Source of the DNA: UBA9647 sp035506075
Lineage (GTDB): Bacteria; Bacteroidota; Ignavibacteria; UBA10030
Direction of reading: 5' to 3'
Length of the DNA: 5,893 bases
Assembly: GCA_035506075.1 (NCBI GenBank)
Contig: DATJQB010000401.1
Location: 1 to 5,893, forward strand
A program made the position numbers and the translations under genes. Below the pieces are notes generated by a model. That model was not told the origin of the DNA. It ran no database searches and worked only from the letters and a program-made list of their open reading frames with translations. Below are positions 1-5,450 of this stretch, piece after piece; the first letter of the stretch is position 1, and every line of letters begins with the position of its first letter.

Positions 1-237
1 CTGCAATCGTTCTGCCGCAGCCCGGACAGAGTCATCTACGGTACTGTCCGCAGCGAGACCCCGCAACTGACCGATCACGTCGGTCCCGTAGTTCCTGCCT
101 TGAACTTTCCGCTGATGCTCGGTCAACGCGATTCCGACAGCCCTTCGTGCGGATGTGCGCGCCTTTCCAGCGTTCCCGGAAGTTGCCGCGGCCCTTGCAC
201 GCTGCATCTCGATCGTGATCTCCTCCCGCCAGCTCAT
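1..237 (-). CDS. Uncharacterised small protein, N-terminal 79 residues (partial, runs off the window)
   Basis: An open frame starts at the ATG at 237-235 and continues to the window edge without a stop, giving 79 residues beginning MSWREEITIEMQRARAAA. It is rich in Ala and Arg, looks mostly helical, and has no signal peptide or membrane segment. Its ATG overlaps the TGA of the upstream alpha/beta hydrolase gene in an ATGA arrangement (234-237), and a GGTGG six bases before the ATG could serve as ribosome binding site, so translational coupling is likely. The opening (SWREEI, then a charged helix, G-N-x-G-K-A-R and an ARRAxGIA-like stretch) reminds me of short uncharacterised bacterial proteins; a HEPN-like helical fold is only a guess. 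I do not recognise a function. The reading frame is supported by position and overlap rather than by homology I can prove. Confidence 0.72.
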   Translation of the reverse strand, partial: MSWREEITIEMQRARAAATSGNAGKARTSARRAVGIALTEHQRKVQGRNYGTDVIGQLRGLAADSTVDDSVRAAAERLQ

Positions 238-1100
238 CGTTTTCCACCGTCAAGTAACTTCTCAAGCGCGTCCACAAATCTGTCCGGCCGTTCCAGCTGC
301 GGCACGTGTCCGCAGCGGTCGATGAATTCCACCGCAGCCTGGGGAACGAACTTCGCCAGCACACTGATGGTCTCCTGTGAAATCACCCCGTCCTCCTTTC
401 CCCAGATGATGCTCACAGGCATCCTGAGACGCGTTAATTCCTCGACGAGAAAAGAATCCGCATCGATGGAGTTGATCACCTCACTCATCCCGCGCCGACA
501 CAATTCACGATAGATCGCTCCCGCAAACGGTTTGAAATACCACGGATACCGGAACCAGAGTTTTGAGAGAAGGTTCCGCGTGTCCTGCACCGAGCGAGGA
601 GTGAAGAGATCCCGGAGTTTCTCTACCCCGCGATAGTAGACCCCTGCGGTGTTGACGAGGATGAGGTGATCGACACGATCCTGATGCTCCGACGCATATT
701 TCGCGGCGATCCATCCTCCGAACGAGTGTCCAAGAAGGGCGAACCGTCCGGGAGCCGCCGTGTCGAGAACCTCCGTGACGGCCGCGACATGTTCCTGCAG
801 CAGGCAGAAACGTCGAGATCCCTCCACCGTCGAGAATCCGAATCCGGGTAAATCCATTGCGATGATGCGAAAGTGCTCCCGCAGTCGGGGCACCGTTTTC
901 AACCACGTGCTCGAGGATGTTCCAATGCCGTGAATGAGCACGAGCGTGGTTTGCTGTGCCGGGTTGCCGCCAACGAGATAATGGATCCTCCCGATGTCCG
1001 ATTGGAGATAACGGCTTTGAAAGCCGAGCGAGTGGAACCTGCGGCGGACGGAGCGATGAAGGAAATCGAGCAGCGCGTCAGAACGGAAATTTTTCATCAT
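234..1100 (-). CDS. Alpha/beta-hydrolase-fold protein (probable serine esterase or related hydrolase)
   Basis: The 288-residue product has the full signature of the alpha/beta hydrolase superfamily. There is an HGIG oxyanion-hole motif (57-60), a DLPGFGFS strand-loop (83-90), the nucleophile elbow GHSFGG with Ser126, an acid in WGKEDGVI (Asp237), and the catalytic His265 in CGHVPQLE. A helical cap lies at about residues 155-220. No signal peptide is seen, so it is probably cytoplasmic. The substrate cannot be deduced: the family includes esterases, C-C hydrolases, haloperoxidases and lactonases. The ATG at 1100 lies inside the end of the glycosylase gene (23-bp overlap). A second ATG follows immediately at 1097, and no other ATG, GTG or TTG occurs in the next 40 codons, so the start is well constrained. 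No good ribosome binding site precedes it, which fits coupling to the upstream gene. The first 30 or so residues are a basic helical extension before the core fold. Confidence 0.93.
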   Translation of the reverse strand: MMKNFRSDALLDFLHRSVRRRFHSLGFQSRYLQSDIGRIHYLVGGNPAQQTTLVLIHGIGTSSSTWLKTVPRLREHFRIIAMDLPGFGFSTVEGSRRFCLLQEHVAAVTEVLDTAAPGRFALLGHSFGGWIAAKYASEHQDRVDHLILVNTAGVYYRGVEKLRDLFTPRSVQDTRNLLSKLWFRYPWYFKPFAGAIYRELCRRGMSEVINSIDADSFLVEELTRLRMPVSIIWGKEDGVISQETISVLAKFVPQAAVEFIDRCGHVPQLERPDRFVDALEKLLDGGKR

Positions 1101-1986
1101 ACCAGTACCGCGTCATCTCAAGCCAGAAGAACAATCCTCTCCATGTTCCCAGCGACGCATAGTGCTTCTCGATTGTCGTGTCGTTCACTTTCCGGCCACG
1201 CGAATGAAGTTGATAGTATCTCGACCGTACCCAGGAATCGAGTCCAAGATAGTCGTACCGACCAATGAGTTTCAGGATGTTGCCCGCTGCATAGTCCCCC
1301 ATTCCCTTGACAGACTTCACCTGTTCGAAAAGATCTTCCGTCGGCAGGGTTGACGTACGCCAGGACTCGACATCGAGTGTTCCTTCTGCCACGCTGGTCG
1401 CAAATTCCAGTATGTAGGGGGAACGGTAGCCGGCGCGGATGTGCTTCCGCAGAAATGATTCCGACGTCGCGGCAATCGCCTGCGGTGTGGGAAATGCGAA
1501 GCGCCCATGGCCGGGCGACTCGCCGAGCTTGGTCGTGAGATTTCCGACCATCGATTCGGTCAGCGCCCAGCTGCAATTGGTCGTGCAGATCATCTTGACG
1601 ACGTCTTCGAAAACAGTCTGCGCCCGGAGCAACCTCCCTGCGCCCGCTTTTGGAATCCATCGAAATCCCGGGTGGCGGGCCGCAATACGATAGAACTCAT
1701 CGAGATCGTCGTTCAAACGCAGACAGTTTGCAATGATCGTTCGAATTTCTGATTTCTGTGCGGCGGAAAGCGGCGAAGCACTTTCGATTGAAACCTCCAC
1801 AGCATCGGTCGCACCGCGAAGGACGCAAAGCGCGAGCACACCTTCCCGAAGCCTCACGGCAAGCGTCAGGCTCCCATCGGACTTGTTGACCTCGAAGGGC
1901 GGGAGCGAGCACCAACCGTGACTGTAGATGGTTCTCAGGAAATCAAATACACGCGGCGTCGACAATCGCATACGGCTTTTCGTCAT
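1078..1986 (-). CDS. HhH-GPD superfamily DNA glycosylase (AlkA/3-methyladenine glycosylase 2-like)
   Basis: This 302-residue protein should excise damaged bases in base-excision repair. The helix-hairpin-helix is VKGMGDYAAGN (226-236), followed by the superfamily's catalytic aspartate, Asp250, in YLGLDSWVR. An upstream helical segment carries ICTTNCSWALT (133-143). The beta-rich N-terminal part (about 25-70) fits the extra domain of AlkA and OGG1. OGG1-type bifunctional enzymes have a lysine in the hairpin (VGTKVAD); here that region reads MGDYAAG with no lysine, so a monofunctional glycosylase is inferred. Four C-terminal Cys for an iron-sulphur cluster, as in EndoIII or MutY, are absent. 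The frame opens at 2106, but the ATG at 1986 has AAAGGA five bases upstream and a plausible promoter ends about 20 bases before it, so I chose 1986. First gene of a minus-strand string. The substrate base is not determined. Confidence 0.88.
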   Translation of the reverse strand: MTKSRMRLSTPRVFDFLRTIYSHGWCSLPPFEVNKSDGSLTLAVRLREGVLALCVLRGATDAVEVSIESASPLSAAQKSEIRTIIANCLRLNDDLDEFYRIAARHPGFRWIPKAGAGRLLRAQTVFEDVVKMICTTNCSWALTESMVGNLTTKLGESPGHGRFAFPTPQAIAATSESFLRKHIRAGYRSPYILEFATSVAEGTLDVESWRTSTLPTEDLFEQVKSVKGMGDYAAGNILKLIGRYDYLGLDSWVRSRYYQLHSRGRKVNDTTIEKHYASLGTWRGLFFWLEMTRYWYDEKFPF

Positions 1987-1991
1987 CAGGT

Positions 1992-1997
1992 TCCTTT
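1992..1997 (-). promoter_or_regulatory. Ribosome binding site of the DNA glycosylase gene
   Basis: On the minus strand AAAGGA is followed by five bases (ACCTG) and the ATG at 1986. It decides between this start and the upstream ATGs at 2001 and 2106, which have no comparable site. Confidence 0.6.
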
Positions 1998-2013
1998 GCA
2001 TCCGTTCCCGATC

Positions 2014-2042
2014 AATATAGAAATGGGTGGATGGAAATGCAA
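2014..2042 (-). promoter_or_regulatory. Candidate sigma70-type promoter of the glycosylase-hydrolase string
   Basis: Read on the minus strand, TTGCAT (2042-2037) and TATATT (2019-2014) are separated by exactly 17 bases. The -10 matches TATAAT at five of six positions; the -35 is weak (TTG only). Transcription would begin near 2007, leaving a leader of about 20 bases that contains the AAAGGA site. Position and spacing are good, but the call rests on motif matching alone, and the host sigma factor is unknown. Confidence 0.4.
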
Positions 2043-2053
2043 AGAACGCATGC

Positions 2054-2073
2054 CTCATTCCGATGCAAATGAG
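2054..2073. promoter_or_regulatory. Short inverted repeat in the divergent promoter region (possible operator)
   Basis: CTCATT (2054-2059) and AATGAG (2068-2073) form a perfect 6-bp inverted repeat with an 8-base centre. It lies between the divergent gene strings, just upstream of the candidate minus-strand -35 and about 55 bases before the ABC ATPase start. One ATGCAAA copy (2063-2069) overlaps it. It could bind a dimeric regulator of either string; a chance occurrence is also possible. Confidence 0.25.
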
Positions 2074-2126
2074 ACGAATTGTTGGTAGATTCGTCGCAGT
2101 CCCCATTTCGTTTCCTCCATCGGACG

Positions 2127-3077
2127 ATGAACAACCACGCGATCGAAATCGACACTCTCGTCAAGGTGTACACCAAGCGCGGGCAGCCCCCTGTCCGCGC
2201 CGTTGATGGATTGACCCTCGCGGTCGAGCGCGGTCAGATCTTTGGACTCCTTGGCCCGAACGGCGCCGGCAAAACAACTACAATCAAAGTGCTGACCACC
2301 CTCCTTCTGCCGACATCCGGGAGCGCACGCGTCCTCGGCTACGATGTCGTCAAGCAGCCGCTTGACGTGCGGAAACAAATCTGCGTGGTCGTCCAGGAAA
2401 ACGCCATCGAGGCGCACTTGTCGGTGCGGAACAACTTCAGGGTCTTCGGCAGGTTCCACGGCCTGCCGCCAATGGAGATTGAGCGCGGTACGGACCGGGT
2501 CAGCGAGTTATTCGACCTTCGCTCTCACCTCAACGAAAAAGGAATGGATCTCAGCGGCGGTTTGAAGCGCCGCGTTCAGGTCGCAAAGACGTTTCTTGTT
2601 GAAAAGCCTGTCGTCTTCCTCGACGAAGCGACGACGGGGATGGACACGTTCAACAAGCGGACAACGGTCCAGGCCATCCGGGAGGAATCCCGCAAAGGCC
2701 GGACGATCATCCTCACAACACATGTCCTCGATGAAGCGGAAACCCTTTGCGATTCTGTCGCGATCATGAACCACGGTTCCATTGTGGCTCACGGCAGCGT
2801 CGAAAGCGTCAAGGCCGCCGGCCTGCGGCTGATTTCACTCTCGCTGACGTTCAGCGCGATTTCCCCTCAGTTGATCGCTCTTCTCGAATCATTCGCGCCC
2901 ACAAGCATCGGGATCCGCAACGCGACGGCCGAAATTACTGTGCGCGATGAAGACGCTGCGTTTGCGCTTCTCTCCGCTGCACGGGAGCATGGAGCGCTGC
3001 TGCATTTCGAAATTGCATCTGCCAGCCTCGAGGATGTCTTCGTTCAGATTCTCGACAAGAAAGCGGGGGCCGCCTGA
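2127..3077 (+). CDS. ABC transporter ATP-binding protein, DrrA/CcmA type (ABC-2 exporter ATPase)
   Basis: The 316-residue protein powers transport through the adjacent ABC-2 permease. Visible motifs are Walker A GPNGAGKTT (43-51), the Q-loop VVQE with Gln90, the signature LSGGLKRR (142-149), Walker B VVFLDE (162-167) with Glu167, and the H-loop His199 in TTHVLDEAE. A C-terminal domain of roughly 90 residues ends in ASLEDVFVQIL, typical of DrrA-like drug or lipid exporters. Two variations stand out: Leu in place of Gln or Met after LSGG, and LDEATTGMD where most relatives have LDEPTTGLD. The start chosen is the ATG at 2127, since MNNHAIEIDTLVKVY opens in the usual register for the family; an in-frame TTG at 2079 would add 16 unlikely residues. 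The ribosome binding site is weak. The substrate is unknown. The stop overlaps the permease start by one base. Confidence 0.93.
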   Translation: MNNHAIEIDTLVKVYTKRGQPPVRAVDGLTLAVERGQIFGLLGPNGAGKTTTIKVLTTLLLPTSGSARVLGYDVVKQPLDVRKQICVVVQENAIEAHLSVRNNFRVFGRFHGLPPMEIERGTDRVSELFDLRSHLNEKGMDLSGGLKRRVQVAKTFLVEKPVVFLDEATTGMDTFNKRTTVQAIREESRKGRTIILTTHVLDEAETLCDSVAIMNHGSIVAHGSVESVKAAGLRLISLSLTFSAISPQLIALLESFAPTSIGIRNATAEITVRDEDAAFALLSAAREHGALLHFEIASASLEDVFVQILDKKAGAA

Positions 3078-3838
3078 TGCGCGCCATCACCGCCGTTGTC
3101 TACAGGGAATATCTCGTCAGGATCACGAGCCTCACCTGGATGTTCTTCGATCTGGCGGTACCGCTCCTGTATCTCCTCATGTTCGGCGTGGCATTCGACA
3201 GGGCACTTGGGCAGGGCATCGAGATCGACGGACAGGCTGTGAGCTACAATGCATTCTTTCTTGCTGGCGTGCTCTCCATGACGTCGTTCGGGAATGCCTT
3301 GAACCAGTCGTACGGCTTCTTCGTCGATCGCGACAATGGTATTTTGTACGAATTCCTGACGTATCCGATGACACGGGGAGAATTCCTTCTCGGGAAAATC
3401 CTCTTCCAGTGCGGCATGACGGTGTTTCAGTCGGTGCTCACGATCGGTTTCGGGGCCCTGCTCCTCGGGATTTCGGTTCCGTTGCATCTTCTCGTTTTTG
3501 TTTTCATCGCGATGGTTGTCGGAACGGCGGGATGGTTCTTTCTTCTCGCCACAGTTACGTTCCTCATCCGGCGCAACGATACATTCACCACCGTCATCAA
3601 TGTGATGTACTTCGTATTGATGTTCCTGAGCAGCGTGTTCTATCCTCTCGACCGCGTGCCGGCCTGGCTGAAGGCGGTATCAACGGTGAATCCTCTGACA
3701 TGGCACGCGGATATCCTCCGGCATTTCACGCTCGGTATCGGGAGCACCGAGACACTGCTGCTTGAATCGGCAGGGTTCATCGTCTTCTCGCTCGGTTCGT
3801 TCTGGCTCGCAGTGCGAACGCTTCAAAAGACCATTTGA
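3077..3838 (+). CDS. ABC-2 type transporter permease (DrrB-like)
   Basis: This 253-residue integral membrane protein is the channel partner of the preceding ATPase. About six hydrophobic segments can be seen, near residues 23-40, 59-76, 108-131, 135-162, 172-189 and 227-246. The N-terminal cytoplasmic helix (AVVYREYLVRI), the cytoplasmic stretch YEFLTYPMTRGEFLLGKIL (91-109), and the SSVFYPLDRVPAWL...NPLTW block (185-209) are hallmarks of the ABC-2 family. Length is normal. The ATG overlaps the TGA of the ATPase gene (TGATG), so the two are co-translated and presumably form a complex with two ATPase and two permease subunits in the cytoplasmic membrane. By family this should be an exporter of a drug, lipid, polysaccharide or small metabolite; nothing in the sequence fixes which. 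Confidence 0.93.
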   Translation: MRAITAVVYREYLVRITSLTWMFFDLAVPLLYLLMFGVAFDRALGQGIEIDGQAVSYNAFFLAGVLSMTSFGNALNQSYGFFVDRDNGILYEFLTYPMTRGEFLLGKILFQCGMTVFQSVLTIGFGALLLGISVPLHLLVFVFIAMVVGTAGWFFLLATVTFLIRRNDTFTTVINVMYFVLMFLSSVFYPLDRVPAWLKAVSTVNPLTWHADILRHFTLGIGSTETLLLESAGFIVFSLGSFWLAVRTLQKTI

Positions 3839-3862
3839 TTCTGACGCTCAGATTTCCACCGG

Positions 3863-3868
3863 AAGGAG
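3863..3868 (+). promoter_or_regulatory. Ribosome binding site of the deacetylase gene
   Basis: AAGGAG is followed by six bases (ATCGCC) and the ATG at 3875. It is the clearest Shine-Dalgarno sequence in the window and fixes the deacetylase start. It suggests that this gene is translated independently of the transporter genes. Confidence 0.75.
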
Positions 3869-3874
3869 ATCGCC

Positions 3875-4813
3875 ATGAGCAGTCTCGGATTCATCTATCA
3901 CCCTGACTTCCTGAAACATCGCACCGGACACGGTCACCCTGAGAAGCCCGAGCGGCTGGAAGCAATCATGCAGCACCTGCTTGCCTCACCGGTGTGGGGA
4001 TCGATCGTGCACCTCCGCCCGTCTCCGGCGCCGCTCGAGAGTGTTCACCTCGTTCACCCCGAACGTCATACCGCGATGGTGAAGGTCCGCTGCCAGAAGG
4101 GAGAACCTGTGTTGGACGAGGGGGACACACATGTTTGCAAGGAATCGTATGATGTCGCGCTTCTCGCGGCGGGCAGTGTCATACAGGCTGTCGACGAAAT
4201 TGCTGCGGAAAGGTTGAAGAGGGTGTTCTGTGCCGTGCGTCCGCCCGGTCACCATGCTGAGACGTCAAAGGTCATGGGGTTTTGTCTGTTGAACAACATT
4301 GCGATCGGCGCGCGGTATGCTTTGCGTCAGCACGGCATGAAACGAATTGCCATCGTCGATTGGGACGTTCATCACGGCAACGGCACACAGCAGATTTTCT
4401 ATGAGGACGATTCAGTTCTCGTCATCAACCTTCACCAGTTCCCATTTTATCCCGGCACGGGTGCGGCCAACGAGCGGGGGAGCGGCAGGGGTGAAGGATT
4501 TACACTGAACTGTCCCATGGGAGCCGGCAGCGTTGAACGAGATTACCTGGACGCATTTCAGACCCACGTGCTCCCGGCGCTCCGCAGATTTGAGCCTGAG
4601 CTTCTTATGATCTCAGCGGGATTTGACGCTCACAAAGACGATCCGCTGGCGGGCATCAAACTGACCGACTCATCGTTTGGAGTGATGACGGAGTTGTTGA
4701 AAGAATTCGGCGAGAAGTACTGCGGGGGCAGGATCATTTCAGTGCTTGAAGGCGGCTACAATCTCCAGGCGCTACCGAGAAGCGTCGAGAGCCACCTCAG
4801 GGCGATGGCGTGA
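3875..4813 (+). CDS. Histone-deacetylase-family zinc amidohydrolase (HDAC/AcuC/acetylpolyamine amidohydrolase superfamily)
   Basis: The 312-residue protein should remove acyl groups from amines using a zinc-activated water. The class II-like opening is GHGHPEKPERLEAI (18-31). The paired catalytic histidines are in RPPGHHAE (His126, His127), zinc ligands are Asp164 and His166 in DWDVHHGNGT and Asp251 in SAGFDAHKDDP, and the transition-state tyrosine Tyr295 is in LEGGYN. All key residues are present, so the enzyme should be active. No signal peptide is seen, so it is cytoplasmic. Bacterial members act on acetylated polyamines, acetylated proteins such as acetyl-CoA synthetase (AcuC), or small-molecule amides; the sequence does not decide between these. 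The gene starts 36 bp after the permease stop, behind a strong ribosome binding site, and probably shares its transcript. It faces the macrodomain gene tail-to-tail across 37 bp. Confidence 0.94.
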   Translation: MSSLGFIYHPDFLKHRTGHGHPEKPERLEAIMQHLLASPVWGSIVHLRPSPAPLESVHLVHPERHTAMVKVRCQKGEPVLDEGDTHVCKESYDVALLAAGSVIQAVDEIAAERLKRVFCAVRPPGHHAETSKVMGFCLLNNIAIGARYALRQHGMKRIAIVDWDVHHGNGTQQIFYEDDSVLVINLHQFPFYPGTGAANERGSGRGEGFTLNCPMGAGSVERDYLDAFQTHVLPALRRFEPELLMISAGFDAHKDDPLAGIKLTDSSFGVMTELLKEFGEKYCGGRIISVLEGGYNLQALPRSVESHLRAMA

Positions 4814-4850
4814 AGCGCGCAGTGTGCTGTTGCCGGAGAACCGGGCGATA

Positions 4851-5393
4851 CTATGAATGTCTGTGTGCGGAGAAGCGGTTCAGGAGTTCCTTTTCGAAGA
4901 TTGCGCATCCTTCCTCATCAAACAACACGAATCGCACCTCGTGAAGTGTTGACGCGCGAATCATGAAATCGACCGATTCACCGATCATGATGCTCGCGCA
5001 GTGGAACAGAGAAAACCCTCCGACACCGGTCCCCAGAGCGGGGAACGACAGCGAGGAGAGCCGCTCCTTCTCTGCAATCGCGAGGCAAGCCCTGGTTGCC
5101 TTCCTGATGTATTCAGCATCGGTGTGAAGATCCTGTCCCATCACTGCTGCGTGGATCACCCTCGTTGCGCGCAGAGATCCGGCCGCCGTTGAAACCGCCG
5201 ATCCGATTTCGATCGGTCCTTTCGCGATGGCCTCCTGTTCGATGGCGATTCCCCCTTTTCGCTTGATTGCCCCGGCGACACCCGATCCCATCCACAGGTG
5301 GTTGTTCGCTGCGTTGACGATCGCATCCGTGTCCTGGTCTGCGATGTCGCCGCGGAGAACAGAAATTTCACCTTTGCCGACGTGAATCTTCAT
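4851..5393 (-). CDS. Macrodomain protein (ADP-ribose/O-acetyl-ADP-ribose binding or hydrolysing)
   Basis: The 180-residue product is a stand-alone macrodomain. It shows GDI (15-17), DAIVNAANNHL (23-33), the phosphate loop GSGVAGAI (36-43), VIHAAVMG (79-86) and the second loop PALGTGVGGF (118-127). These bind the ADP-ribose of ADP-ribosylated proteins, O-acetyl-ADP-ribose or Appr-1-p. The aspartate that MacroD-type enzymes carry as GVDGAIH is replaced here by Ala (GVAGAI), as in Af1521-like domains, so whether it is a hydrolase or a reader is open. The ATG at 5393 is the only possible start: no ATG, GTG or TTG lies in frame back to the kinase stop at 5451-5453. It is preceded directly by ACCTCCT, the complement of a Shine-Dalgarno, so no usual ribosome binding site exists. 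It lies 57 bp after the kinase gene on the same strand. Confidence 0.93.
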   Translation of the reverse strand: MKIHVGKGEISVLRGDIADQDTDAIVNAANNHLWMGSGVAGAIKRKGGIAIEQEAIAKGPIEIGSAVSTAAGSLRATRVIHAAVMGQDLHTDAEYIRKATRACLAIAEKERLSSLSFPALGTGVGGFSLFHCASIMIGESVDFMIRASTLHEVRFVLFDEEGCAIFEKELLNRFSAHRHS

Positions 5394-5450
5394 AGGAGGT
5401 TGAACGAATCCGAAACGAGAGAGGAACGTGACTGCAGGTCCGGAGCGAGC

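Noticed and set aside
32..364. A 110-codon minus-strand frame across the small-protein/hydrolase junction
   Set aside because: It overlaps the hydrolase C-terminus with its catalytic His and the ATGA-coupled small protein; its product is Arg-rich and low in hydrophobic residues, as expected of a shadow frame.
1987..2106. ATG at 2106 (or 2001) as start of the DNA glycosylase
   Set aside because: The longer frame runs through the promoter-like region and lacks a ribosome binding site; the ATG at 1986 has AAAGGA at proper spacing.
2079..2126. TTG at 2079 as start of the ABC ATPase
   Set aside because: It would add 16 residues outside the normal family N-terminus; the ATG at 2127 gives the standard opening.
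2947..3765. A 272-codon plus-strand open frame overlapping the ATPase end and most of the permease gene
   Set aside because: It lies in a different register from both genes, its product is Arg/Ser/His-rich with no fold-like pattern, and the permease frame carries clear ABC-2 motifs and membrane segments.
4814..4850. Bidirectional terminator between the convergent deacetylase and macrodomain genes
   Set aside because: Only small stems are seen (AGCGC/GTGCT with a G-T pair at 4814-4828, and CCGG-AGAA-CCGG at 4833-4844), and no T-tract follows on either strand.
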